Of a stretch of 8,605 nucleotides of DNA, positions 1 through 6,665 are shown one piece after another; position 1 is the stretch's first letter; every line of letters begins with the position of its first letter. The notes beneath the pieces were generated by a model. It saw only the letters and a program-made list of their open reading frames with translations. It searched no databases and was not told where the DNA came from. The translations under genes were made by a program, and so were the position numbers. The stretch is from positions 1 through 8,605 of the forward strand of contig JAFGHG010000184.1 of NCBI GenBank assembly GCA_016939345.1. The letters are read 5' to 3'. Origin of the DNA: Candidatus Omnitrophota bacterium (GTDB taxonomy: Bacteria > Omnitrophota > Gorgyraeia > Duberdicusellales > 4484-171).

Positions 1-168
1 CCCAGAGGAAAAGACGTAAAAATAATACGCAAATTTTATAAATGTGAAATTCCCTGTTATGATTCACATTGTCATGACAATGTATGCATGAAGGCTATCA
101 GCGTTGAAGACGTCTTTTCCTCAGTCAAGAGCCGGCTTTCGATAAAAAACAGCAAAGAAAAAGTATAA
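1..168 (+). CDS. C-terminal fragment of a family-9 glycosyltransferase (heptosyltransferase-like)
   Basis: Frame 1 is open from the window edge to a TAA stop, giving the last 55 residues of a protein whose start lies outside the window. The fragment carries four cysteines, C15, C19, C24 and C29, in a C-x3-C-x4-C-x4-C arrangement followed by Met. The same cysteine block, with slightly different spacing, ends the two complete family-9 glycosyltransferases that follow (C-x2-C-x4-C-x5-C in both), and that is the reason for the assignment. Such tails are known in ADP-heptose:LPS heptosyltransferases. The Rossmann domains and catalytic residues are not in view, so donor and acceptor cannot be judged. 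Only 15 bases separate its stop from the next start, so the genes are probably co-transcribed. Family assignment is fairly secure from homology to its neighbours; function is inferred. Confidence 0.75.
   Translation, partial: PRGKDVKIIRKFYKCEIPCYDSHCHDNVCMKAISVEDVFSSVKSRLSIKNSKEKV
66..83. repeat. 18-bp perfect palindrome inside the glycosyltransferase coding region
   Basis: ACATTGTCATGACAATGT reads the same on both strands with no central loop, so it is a palindrome rather than a hairpin stem. It lies entirely within coding sequence for the cysteine tail of the first glycosyltransferase. The symmetry is seen directly. A regulatory role is not supported by its position, and chance is a reasonable explanation. 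Confidence 0.5.
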
Positions 169-183
169 GGATAGTTTAAGATT

Positions 184-1152
184 ATGGCAAAAAATATTTT
201 AATTAATTTTCCTACAAATATAGGAGATGTGATATTAGCCCTTGCGGCCTTAGACAGGGTAAGGAGCAATTTCCCAGACGATAATATCACAGCTATAGCT
301 TCTCCCAAGACCAGAGACTTTCTGGTAATGAACAATTTGGTCAATCAAGTCATAGTCTACGATAAATCCTGGAAGGGAGCCCATAAAAGGCGCTTTGTCT
401 CCGATCTGAAAGGAAAATACGATATTATGATAGATCTGAAAAACTCCTTTCTTCCTGTGCTCTTGGGCGTAAAAAAAAGAACACCTTTTGTCCGCAACTT
501 TTCGAACAAGGTGCATATTGTTGATAAGTATTTAAAAGTCATTGAAAAAATTGCACCCAGCCAGTCAGACCGAAGAAGCGATTTTATTCTTAGCAAAGAT
601 GATGAGCTTAAGTGGGAAAACTTAAACCTTGGAAAGTCGGTTTTTATTGCCTGCACATCCCTGTCTAGGATTAAACAATATCCCCAGCATCTTTTAACAA
701 AAATAATTGAAAAGATAATGCTGGTCCATAAAGTGGTCATACTGGGAAAAGAATCAGAAAACGATTTTTATGGCGATACCGCAACTCAAGCCAACGTGAT
801 AAATCTCGTAGGCAAGACATCGATGTCTGATGTCTTTTATCTTTTAAAAAATCATGCTTTGGTGGTTATAGGAGTTGATTCCAGTATTACTCATCTTGCA
901 AGTTATCTTAATGTTCCTGTGATTGCTCTTTTTGGGCCGACAAGTTATGAACGTTCTTATCCGCGTTCCAAACATTCAGTAATATTAAAAAGGGATGACC
1001 TCGAATGTGTTCCCTGTGAAAGCGCAGCCTGCAGGATAGATAATCAATGCATGGAAATACCTCCGGAAAGGATATTAAAAGCATTTGAAGATATAATTAA
1101 TAAAAAAAAAGACAATGAAGAAGCCTCAAAGGATATTGATAATAAGGACTGA
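184..1152 (+). CDS. Family-9 glycosyltransferase (ADP-heptose:LPS heptosyltransferase-like)
   Basis: This 322-residue protein has the two-Rossmann GT-B layout of glycosyltransferase family 9, which transfers heptose or a related sugar onto lipopolysaccharide core at the cytoplasmic face of the inner membrane. The N-terminal strand and loop (ILINFPTNIGDVILALAAL, about residues 5-23) match the family's IGD-V-L-x-P opening. The donor-site segment GVDSSITHLASYLNVPVIAL (residues 230-249) carries the typical Asp (D232) and His (H237), followed by FGPT. Four cysteines, C275, C278, C283 and C289, form the C-terminal motif shared with both neighbouring paralogues. The ATG at 184 puts the first beta strand in the usual place; AAGGA at 167-171 is a distant, weak ribosome site. 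The 3' end overlaps the next gene by 38 bases. It could use a sugar other than heptose; the acceptor is unknown. Confidence 0.85.
   Translation: MAKNILINFPTNIGDVILALAALDRVRSNFPDDNITAIASPKTRDFLVMNNLVNQVIVYDKSWKGAHKRRFVSDLKGKYDIMIDLKNSFLPVLLGVKKRTPFVRNFSNKVHIVDKYLKVIEKIAPSQSDRRSDFILSKDDELKWENLNLGKSVFIACTSLSRIKQYPQHLLTKIIEKIMLVHKVVILGKESENDFYGDTATQANVINLVGKTSMSDVFYLLKNHALVVIGVDSSITHLASYLNVPVIALFGPTSYERSYPRSKHSVILKRDDLECVPCESAACRIDNQCMEIPPERILKAFEDIINKKKDNEEASKDIDNKD
1102..1110 (+). repeat. Nine-A homopolymer at the junction of two glycosyltransferase genes
   Basis: The run is read AAT AAA AAA AAA GAC near the end of the second glycosyltransferase gene, five bases before the ATG of the third. 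The third gene is in the +1 frame relative to the second, so loss of a single A, by transcriptional slippage or a sequencing error, would join the two reading frames into one long protein. The run and the frame relation are seen directly; slippage is only a possibility. Confidence 0.6.
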
Positions 1153-2188
1153 CCGGCTTGGAGATGTTATTCTTTCGACACCGGTTATAAAAAATCTTAA
1201 GATGGCTTTTCCTGAGGCCTACGTAGCTTTCATGTGCAGGCCCTATACTAAAGATGTTTTAGAGGGTAATCCTTACCTGGATGAAGTGATAGTTTATGAT
1301 AAGTACGGAAAAGATAAAAATTTTTATCAAACCCTGCGATTCGCAAAATACTTAAAGAGCAAAAAGTTTGATTTAGCATTGATACTTCATCCTACCAACA
1401 GAGCTCATCTTTTGACTTATCTTGCCCGGATCCCAGAAAGGATCGGCTATGACAGAAACCTGGGTTTTCTTTTGACAAAAAGGATAGTCCACAAGAAACA
1501 GGAAGGCCGAAAACACGAGCTTGATTATACCCTGGATATCCTGCGTTTTCTTGGGATCAAGATAGTAGATGAAACCGCGTATTTTCCAGTTAATGAAAAA
1601 GCAAGAAAAAAAATAAACAATTTATTAGGAGATTATGCCATCGAAGATGCAGAAAAGATCATTGCTGTCCATCCATGCGCTTCGTGTTCTTCCAAGCGCT
1701 GGCCAATAAAAAATTTCATTAAATTGATTGACCTGATCTCAAAAGAATTTAAGGCAAGATTTATACTTGTCGCTTCTGAAAAAGAAGCGATTTTAGCCGA
1801 TGAGCTGGCCGGATATCCCGGGATAATAGATTTAAGAGCCAAATTAAGCATCAGCGAATTAGGGGCATTGCTAGAGAGAGCAGATTTATTTATTTCCAAT
1901 GACTCAGGCCCGGTGCATATTGCAGCCAGCCTTAAAAAACCGGTTATAGCAATTTTTGGCAGAAACAATCCCGGCCTTTCTCCCCGGCGCTGGCGGCCTC
2001 TGGGAGATAATTCCTTTTTTCTTCATAAACACCCAGGCTGTGAACCCTGTCTTGCCCATCACTGCCAGAAGAATTATGTCTGCCTTGACCAGACCAAACC
2101 TGAAGAGGCCTATGAATTATGCCAAAAAATCCTAAAAATGCCTTATTTAGTTTTTAAAAAAAAATTTGACAAGGTCAAACTCGAGTGA
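1115..2188 (+). CDS. Family-9 glycosyltransferase (ADP-heptose:LPS heptosyltransferase-like)
   Basis: This 357-residue protein is the most canonical of the three family-9 glycosyltransferases. It opens with KKPQRILIIRTDRLGDVIL, the classic RxDRLGDV-L-STP strand and loop at residues 11-23. It has a HPCASCSSKRWP segment (about 186-197) where the family usually has HPGA-KRWP, and a donor site SNDSGPVHIAASLKKPVIAIFG (261-282) with D263 and H268. The tail carries C309, C312, C317 and C323. The extra pair C188/C191 in the second domain is unusual. The ATG at 1115 gives the standard family start and lies inside the upstream gene, with no clean Shine-Dalgarno sequence, so translation is probably coupled. 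The gene probably adds a core sugar to lipid A-linked oligosaccharide; which sugar cannot be said. Its last codons double as the hydrogenase promoter. Confidence 0.9.
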   Translation: MKKPQRILIIRTDRLGDVILSTPVIKNLKMAFPEAYVAFMCRPYTKDVLEGNPYLDEVIVYDKYGKDKNFYQTLRFAKYLKSKKFDLALILHPTNRAHLLTYLARIPERIGYDRNLGFLLTKRIVHKKQEGRKHELDYTLDILRFLGIKIVDETAYFPVNEKARKKINNLLGDYAIEDAEKIIAVHPCASCSSKRWPIKNFIKLIDLISKEFKARFILVASEKEAILADELAGYPGIIDLRAKLSISELGALLERADLFISNDSGPVHIAASLKKPVIAIFGRNNPGLSPRRWRPLGDNSFFLHKHPGCEPCLAHHCQKNYVCLDQTKPEEAYELCQKILKMPYLVFKKKFDKVKLE

Positions 2189-2194
2189 TATATT
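2151..2194 (+). promoter_or_regulatory. Sigma-70-type promoter of the hydrogenase operon with A/T tract and extended -10
   Basis: TTGACA at 2166-2171 is a perfect -35 box. Seventeen bases later TATATT at 2189-2194 matches the -10 consensus at five of six positions. TG at 2186-2187 followed by one base forms an extended -10, and it is part of the TGA stop codon of the upstream gene. Immediately upstream, five T, nine A and three T (2151-2167) resemble an UP element. The expected transcript start is near 2201, leaving a leader of about 53 bases before the hydB start. The promoter therefore sits almost wholly inside the end of the glycosyltransferase gene. The match is seen in the sequence; activity is inferred. 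Confidence 0.7.
2165..2179. promoter_or_regulatory. Inverted repeat overlapping the -35 box (possible second operator)
   Basis: TTTGACAAGGTCAAA is a perfect 6-3-6 inverted repeat covering the whole -35 hexamer. TTGAC/GTCAA half-sites occur in operators of several regulator families, including CRP/FNR-type proteins, but the 3-base spacer does not match a family I can name with confidence. It also encodes part of the glycosyltransferase C-terminus (Phe-Asp-Lys-Val-Lys), so coding constraint or chance could explain it. Confidence 0.35.
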
Positions 2195-2207
2195 GATTAT
2201 CTTTTGA

Positions 2208-2225
2208 TTGTGATTTTATTCACAA
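2208..2225. promoter_or_regulatory. Rex operator (redox-responsive repressor binding site)
   Basis: TTGTGATTTTATTCACAA is a perfect inverted repeat of TTGTGA and TCACAA around six A/T bases. This is the known consensus of Rex, which binds DNA when NAD+ dominates and is released by NADH. The site is centred about 15 bases past the predicted transcript start, a position suited to blocking initiation or early elongation. A rex gene lies at the end of the same operon. The TGTGA-N6-TCACA core also fits CRP, but the outer TT/AA, the A/T spacer and the linked rex gene favour Rex. I found no second copy in the window. Confidence 0.85.
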
Positions 2226-2253
2226 AGTATAGGCAGAAATAACGAAAGAAATT

Positions 2254-3288
2254 ATGAAACAATTCAAGATCCTTGAGAAAAAGGATTTCCCCCAGTTTAT
2301 TAAAAGACTAAGCAAAAAACATAAGGTTGTGGCACCGGTTTCCAGGGGCAATAAGAGTTATGCTTTCACTCAAGTCGACAGCTCAGATCAAATAGCCATG
2401 AAATATATCCCTACCATTTTGCCGCCTAAAAAATATTTTATGCCCCAGAGAGAAACTCTAGCCCAATACAACAAGAGTAAAAAAACTTTTCAGACTGTTT
2501 TAGAATTCGAGGAACTTGTTATTTTTGGCGTCCATACTTGTGATTTAGCCGGAATACAGTGCTTGAACATTGTCTTTTCTGACACTCCCAAAGACATTAA
2601 TTATATCGCAAGAAAAAATAGGATACTGATTATTGGTCTTGAATGCAACGATTACTGCGATGAGTATGCCAGTTGCAAGGTTATGGATAGCCACCATCCT
2701 AACGGCGGATATGATTTGTTTTTTACTGAGTTAAAAGAGTCGTTTATAGTCCATGTAAACACCTTAGAGGGAGAAGGGATCATAGAATTAACTGGTTTGT
2801 TTAAAGAAGCGACATCAAATCATCTTAAGGAAAGGGAAGGTGTTATTGCTGCAAAGAAAAAAATATTTAAGGACGAAGTCGATGTCCATTATAAAGACCT
2901 GAAACCTATGTTTGACAAGTCAGCTGGTTCCAAGGTCTGGGAAGACTTAGAAAAAAGATGCCTTTCCTGCGGTAATTGCACCAATGTATGCCCTACATGT
3001 TATTGCTTTGATATCATCGACGAGATCAATCTCGATCTAGATACCGGATACAGAATCCGCCAGTGGGATTCCTGTCAGAATGAAGATTTTGCCAAGGTAG
3101 CTGGTGGCGAAAGTTTTCGCGAGGAGCGAGGCCAGAGACAAAGGCACCGTTATATGAGGAAGTTTAGCTATCCAGTAGAGCGTTATGCCAGGCATTTTTG
3201 CACAGGCTGCGGAAGGTGCAGCAGGACTTGCATGGCAAAAATCAATCTTAAGGAAACCATTAATGCCTTAGCTAAGGAAAACAGATGA
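2254..3288 (+). CDS. hydB: [NiFe]-hydrogenase (sulfhydrogenase-type) beta subunit, iron-sulfur protein
   Basis: This 344-residue protein matches the beta subunit of group 3b hydrogenase/sulfhydrogenase, related to anaerobic sulfite reductase subunit A. It relays electrons between the flavin subunit and the hydrogenase dimer in the cytoplasm. The C-terminal half holds two [4Fe-4S] motifs: C236-x2-C239-x2-C242-x3-C246 (CLSCGNCTNVCPTCYC, with extra C249 and C251) and C316-x2-C319-x2-C322-x3-C326. Between them lies the family segment RQWDSCQNEDFAKVAGGESF (269-288). The N-terminal half contains FGVHTCDLAGIQCL (91-104) and a cysteine cluster C131/C135/C141, typical of this subunit. The last motif lacks the proline that usually follows the fourth cysteine. 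The ATG at 2254 has only a weak purine-rich ribosome site. It is the first gene after the promoter and Rex site, and its end overlaps the next gene by four bases (ATGA). Confidence 0.88.
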   Translation: MKQFKILEKKDFPQFIKRLSKKHKVVAPVSRGNKSYAFTQVDSSDQIAMKYIPTILPPKKYFMPQRETLAQYNKSKKTFQTVLEFEELVIFGVHTCDLAGIQCLNIVFSDTPKDINYIARKNRILIIGLECNDYCDEYASCKVMDSHHPNGGYDLFFTELKESFIVHVNTLEGEGIIELTGLFKEATSNHLKEREGVIAAKKKIFKDEVDVHYKDLKPMFDKSAGSKVWEDLEKRCLSCGNCTNVCPTCYCFDIIDEINLDLDTGYRIRQWDSCQNEDFAKVAGGESFREERGQRQRHRYMRKFSYPVERYARHFCTGCGRCSRTCMAKINLKETINALAKENR

Positions 3289-4121
3289 AAAGAGTTGATT
3301 TAAAAGAATCAGAATATATCGTAAAACCGGCCACCATTATCAAAGCTAAACCGATGACAGCTTTAGAGAAGTTTTTCGAGATAGAGCTAGACAGCGGAGC
3401 CAGCCTTGATCATGAACCAGGGCAGTTTGTAATGGTTTCTATACCTGGCGCAGGAGATGCACCTATATCTGTATCATCGTCTCCTACTAAAAGATCTTCA
3501 TTTGATCTGGTAGTAAGAAACGCCGGTAAACTTACAGGTGTAATGCACAGATTAAATGCAGGCGATAAGATAGACATAAGGGGGCCTTTCGGCCGTGGTT
3601 TTCCAATACGGATACTTGAAGGTAATGATCTTTTATTCGTAGCTGGTGGCCTGGGGATAGTGCCTCTTCGTTCGTTGATAAATTTTGTTATAGATAACAG
3701 AAGAGATTTTGGAAGGGTCAACATACTTCTTGGGTGCAAAACTCCTTCTGATATGCTTTTTGGCGATGAAGTAGAACAGTGGGGTCAAAGGCTCGATGTG
3801 AATTTTAATTGTACAGTAGATAAGTCTGATCCTGACTGGAAGGGAAATGTTGGCCTGATCACATCACTTATTCCCGGTGTAAACCTTGATGCTGAGAAGA
3901 CATTCGGAGTTGTGGTCGGTCCGCCTGTAATGTATAAATTTGTTATCAAAGAGCTGTTAAATAAAGATATACCGGCAAGACAGATATTAGTTTCGCTTGA
4001 GAGACACATGAAATGCGGTGTCGGAAAATGCGGCCATTGTCAGATAGGGAATTATTACTGCTGCCAGGATGGACCGGTTTTTACATATGAAGAAATTAAA
4101 GACAATATTGAGGCTTTATAA
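3285..4121 (+). CDS. hydG: [NiFe]-hydrogenase gamma subunit, FAD/NAD(P)-binding oxidoreductase
   Basis: This 278-residue protein belongs to the ferredoxin-NADP+ reductase superfamily, in the branch shared by sulfhydrogenase gamma subunits and PyrK. It would exchange electrons between NAD(P)(H) and the iron-sulfur chain. The FAD-binding barrel spans about residues 12-110, with PISVSSS (60-66) at the flavin site and GPFGRGF (100-106). The nucleotide-binding domain starts at GGLGIVPLRSLI (121-132) and includes VVGPPVMYKF (210-219). The C-terminus binds [2Fe-2S] through C244-x4-C249-x2-C252 and probably C260; neighbouring C259 sits where the family usually has a hydrophobic residue. AAGGA at 3274-3278 gives good start spacing. 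The name follows archaeal sulfhydrogenase and has nothing to do with the [FeFe]-hydrogenase maturase also called HydG. Whether NAD or NADP is preferred cannot be read from sequence alone. Confidence 0.9.
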   Translation: MKRVDLKESEYIVKPATIIKAKPMTALEKFFEIELDSGASLDHEPGQFVMVSIPGAGDAPISVSSSPTKRSSFDLVVRNAGKLTGVMHRLNAGDKIDIRGPFGRGFPIRILEGNDLLFVAGGLGIVPLRSLINFVIDNRRDFGRVNILLGCKTPSDMLFGDEVEQWGQRLDVNFNCTVDKSDPDWKGNVGLITSLIPGVNLDAEKTFGVVVGPPVMYKFVIKELLNKDIPARQILVSLERHMKCGVGKCGHCQIGNYYCCQDGPVFTYEEIKDNIEAL

Positions 4122-4873
4122 TGAGTAAACCAAGAGTAGCTTTTTTCGATTTTGCCTGTTGCGAGGGCTGTCAATTGCAGGTTGCTAATTTTGGCGAGGC
4201 TTTGCTTGATGTTTTAAAATTGATTGACGTGGTTGAGTTTCGTGAAGTCATGTCTGAAAAAAGCAATGAAAAATATGATATAGCAATTGTAGAAGGAAGC
4301 ATAACAACCAACCATGACATAGAAAGGATAAAAAAAATTAGAAATACCGCCAAGGTGCTCATAGCTTATGGTTCTTGCGCGACCATCGGCGGAGTTAACG
4401 GGATGAAGAACAATTTCCCCTTAGAAAAAATTAAAAAGTATGTTTACAATAAGGATGCAAATTATTTCGATACCATTGCTACTAAAGCAGTACATCAAGT
4501 GGTAAAAGTAGATTATTTTGTGCATGGCTGCCCTATTTATCAGCCTGAGTTTATTGAGGTCCTGAAGAGTGCTTTAAGGGGTTTGCCGTACAAAGTTCCT
4601 GATTATTCTGTTTGCGTTGAGTGTAAGCTCAACGAAAATGAGTGCATGTATGATAAAGGCATAACTTGTCTTGGCCCCATAACCAGGGCCGGATGCAATT
4701 CTTGGTGTATAAATAACGGAAACATTTGCTACGGCTGCCGTGGTATGGTTACCAATCCGGCCAAGAATGCTCAGATGGATGTTTTAGATAAATATAAAAT
4801 CCCTTTGGACTGGATTAAAAATAAAATCAATATGTATAACAAGGCCGGTGAACAGGCACCAGAGGAAAAATAA
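4121..4873 (+). CDS. hydD: [NiFe]-hydrogenase small (delta) subunit
   Basis: This 250-residue protein is the electron-transfer small subunit of a cytoplasmic group 3 hydrogenase. There is no twin-arginine signal at the N-terminus, consistent with a soluble enzyme. Ligands for the proximal [4Fe-4S] cluster are all present: C14 and C17 (CCEGCQ), C86 (YGSCATIGG) and C137 (HGCPI). Eight further cysteines, C165, C168, C175, C183, C192, C196, C203 and C206, are enough for two more [4Fe-4S] clusters, as in sulfhydrogenase and F420-reducing-type small subunits. C13, beside the first ligand, replaces the more usual serine. The ATG overlaps the upstream stop by one base (TAATG), with GAGG at 4110-4113, so translation is probably coupled. 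The three clusters link the large-subunit nickel site to the iron-sulfur and flavin subunits encoded just upstream. Confidence 0.92.
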   Translation: MSKPRVAFFDFACCEGCQLQVANFGEALLDVLKLIDVVEFREVMSEKSNEKYDIAIVEGSITTNHDIERIKKIRNTAKVLIAYGSCATIGGVNGMKNNFPLEKIKKYVYNKDANYFDTIATKAVHQVVKVDYFVHGCPIYQPEFIEVLKSALRGLPYKVPDYSVCVECKLNENECMYDKGITCLGPITRAGCNSWCINNGNICYGCRGMVTNPAKNAQMDVLDKYKIPLDWIKNKINMYNKAGEQAPEEK

Positions 4874-4876
4874 GGC

Positions 4877-6199
4877 ATGCCTAAGAACGTAAAAGTAAAT
4901 GTTGAATATCTAACCCGGGTAGAGGGCCATGGCAATATAGTTGTCAATGTCAAGGAAGGCCGTTTAGAGGAGTGCCGGCTTGAAATTATTGAGCCGCCGC
5001 GTTTTTTTGAAGGTATGCTTTTGGGCCGTTCTATTTTTGAGGCTCAGCATATAACTTCAAGGATTTGCGGAATCTGTGCCTGCGGGCATACCCTTGCTTC
5101 TATCCAGGCAGCTGAAGATGCTATAGGTTTTACTCCTTCAAGGCAGACCATAGAGCTGAGAAGGCTCCTGCTTCATTTAGAAAACTTAGACAGCCACCTG
5201 CTTCATATATATCTCCTTGTGGCTCCGGATCTTTTAGGAGTAAAAAGCTTTGTTCCGCTTATTAACACTCACAATCAGGTTGTGCGCAGGGCTCTTCGGA
5301 TGAAGAAATTCTGTAATGATGCTTGTGATATACTTGTAGGCAGGCATATTCATCCTATATCTTCTATTGTCGGAGGCTTTACCAAACTTCCAAGAGATAA
5401 AGATTTAGATTCCATGCTTGATATTCTTGGAAAGATGAGGACAGATATGGAAGAAACAGTTTCTTTAGCTGCTACCCTGAAATTCCCCGAGTTCCAGCGT
5501 GAAACTGAATATGTCGCTTTAGTCAATGATAGCGGCGAATACCCAATGCTGCACGGTGATGTAGGCTCGACCGATGGCCTTAGAATCAATAAAAAAGAAT
5601 ACAGAAAGATTACCAATGAGTTTGTTGTGCCGCATTCAACAGCCAAACACGCTAAAGCCAGCCGTATGTCTTATATGGTAGGTGCTTTGGCTAGAGTAAA
5701 TTTGAATTATGACAAGCTGCACCCTAAAGCCAAGAAAGTAGCCGAGGCAGTTGGTTTAAAGCCAATATGTTCAAATTCGTTTCTTAATACAGTGGCACAA
5801 CTGGTAGAGTGTGTTCATTCTTTGGAGGATTCTATAGTTATCCTGGAAAGTTTTAAGGAAAAGGGTATAAATTACGATGAACAGATAGTTGTCGGGCTTA
5901 ATGAAAAGGGCACAATTCCGGTCAAGGCCGGTAAGGGGGTAGGCGCGGTCGAAGTCCCTAGGGGGATCCTTTTCCACAATTATGAAGTAGATGATAAAGG
6001 TAAGATAGTTAATGCTAACTGCGTAATTCCTACCGGGCAAAATCTAAACAACATCGAGCATGACATGAGAAAACTTGTTCCTGAGGTTTTAGACAAAACC
6101 GAGGAAGAAATTACGCTTTTGATGGAGATGCTTGTTAGAGCTTACGATCCTTGCATCTCCTGTTCTGCCCACTTTTTAAATGTCAAGTATAAACGCTAG
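4877..6199 (+). CDS. hydA: [NiFe]-hydrogenase large (alpha) catalytic subunit precursor
   Basis: This 440-residue protein is the catalytic subunit that interconverts H2 with protons and electrons at a Ni-Fe(CN)2CO site. The N-terminal nickel motif RICGICACGH (62-71) supplies C64 and C67. The C-terminal motif DPCISCSAH (424-432) supplies C426 and C429. TRVEGHG (13-19) contains the conserved glutamate E16. After H432 there is a tail of eight residues, Phe-Leu-Asn-Val-Lys-Tyr-Lys-Arg, which fits the pro-peptide removed after nickel insertion; the endopeptidase gene begins inside these last codons. Length and subunit context fit group 3b (bidirectional NAD(P)-coupled) hydrogenase, rather than group 3d Hox, whose diaphorase genes look different, or membrane-bound groups. 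AGAGGA at 4861-4866 gives ribosome binding. Subgroup assignment is inferred from gene order, not from phylogeny. Confidence 0.93.
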   Translation: MPKNVKVNVEYLTRVEGHGNIVVNVKEGRLEECRLEIIEPPRFFEGMLLGRSIFEAQHITSRICGICACGHTLASIQAAEDAIGFTPSRQTIELRRLLLHLENLDSHLLHIYLLVAPDLLGVKSFVPLINTHNQVVRRALRMKKFCNDACDILVGRHIHPISSIVGGFTKLPRDKDLDSMLDILGKMRTDMEETVSLAATLKFPEFQRETEYVALVNDSGEYPMLHGDVGSTDGLRINKKEYRKITNEFVVPHSTAKHAKASRMSYMVGALARVNLNYDKLHPKAKKVAEAVGLKPICSNSFLNTVAQLVECVHSLEDSIVILESFKEKGINYDEQIVVGLNEKGTIPVKAGKGVGAVEVPRGILFHNYEVDDKGKIVNANCVIPTGQNLNNIEHDMRKLVPEVLDKTEEEITLLMEMLVRAYDPCISCSAHFLNVKYKR

Positions 6200-6665
6200 C
6201 CTCCAGCGCGTTTTATCTTTTAATTCCAGGCCCTCAGTAATCATTACGATTGGAAATTCTCTGCGCAGCGATGATGGCTTAGGCCCTTACATTGCAGAAC
6301 GTATTTTACCTTTAAAAGATATTTTAGTTATAGATGCAGCCCAGAATCCGGAAAGAATCATTGACCAGGTGGTGGCTTTTAGGCCGAAATCAATAGTCAT
6401 CATAGATGCAGCTGATTTTGCCGGCGAACCTGGAGAGATAAGAATAATCCGGCAAGATGATGTGCCCCAGACAAGCTTAAGTACTCACAGCATCCCGCTT
6501 AGCGTCATAGGCGGTATCTTAATTGCTGATACTAAAGCCAGCCTGGAATTTATAGCCGTACAGGTAAAAAATGTAGTCTTAGGTCAGGGCTTAAGCGCAG
6601 AAGTAAAAGACTCTGCAGATAAGATAATTGCTATTATTAATAAACAAGGAGGCCATTATGCATGA
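6180..6665 (+). CDS. hycI: [NiFe]-hydrogenase maturation endopeptidase (HycI/HybD type)
   Basis: This 161-residue protein is a nickel-dependent hydrogenase maturation protease, which cuts the C-terminal tail from the large subunit once nickel is inserted. The family signature GNSLRSDDGLG lies at residues 25-35. Metal-site candidates by alignment with E. coli HycI are D32, D76 (in VIIDAADF) and H103 (in STHSIPLS). GEPGEIRII (82-90) also matches HycI closely. The first 17 or so residues are a short extension before the beta strand and are less certain; the ATG at 6180 overlaps the large-subunit gene by 20 bases and has no visible ribosome site, so coupled translation is likely. Its position directly after the large subunit supports that subunit as its substrate. 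It overlaps the next gene by eight bases. Confidence 0.9.
   Translation: MSSINASLQRVLSFNSRPSVIITIGNSLRSDDGLGPYIAERILPLKDILVIDAAQNPERIIDQVVAFRPKSIVIIDAADFAGEPGEIRIIRQDDVPQTSLSTHSIPLSVIGGILIADTKASLEFIAVQVKNVVLGQGLSAEVKDSADKIIAIINKQGGHYA
6646..6652 (+). promoter_or_regulatory. Strong ribosome binding site that fixes the hypA start
   Basis: AAGGAGG lies five bases before the ATG at 6658. It selects this start over the in-frame ATG at 6628, which would add ten residues and bury the obligatory Met-His N-terminus of HypA. It is the best Shine-Dalgarno match I see in the operon. Confidence 0.85.

Noticed and set aside
2208..2225. The palindrome as a CRP (cAMP receptor) site
   Set aside because: The TGTGA-N6-TCACA core fits CRP, but the full TTGTGA/TCACAA with an A/T spacer is the Rex consensus, a rex gene is linked, and the position past the transcript start suits a repressor, not an activator.
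2189..2253. A rho-independent terminator between the glycosyltransferases and the hydrogenase operon
   Set aside because: The only symmetric element is the A/T-rich Rex palindrome with a weak stem and no following T run; readthrough from upstream is possible.
5350..5646. Minus-strand open frames across the window (for example 5350-5646, 357-740, 1633-1968)
   Set aside because: They lie opposite strongly conserved genes, show no recognisable domains, and have low-complexity or unlikely compositions; they are shadows of the real coding frames.
6628..6657. An upstream ATG start for hypA
   Set aside because: The start at 6658 has AAGGAGG at ideal spacing and gives the Met-His-Glu N-terminus required for nickel binding in HypA; the longer form would add ten unrelated residues.
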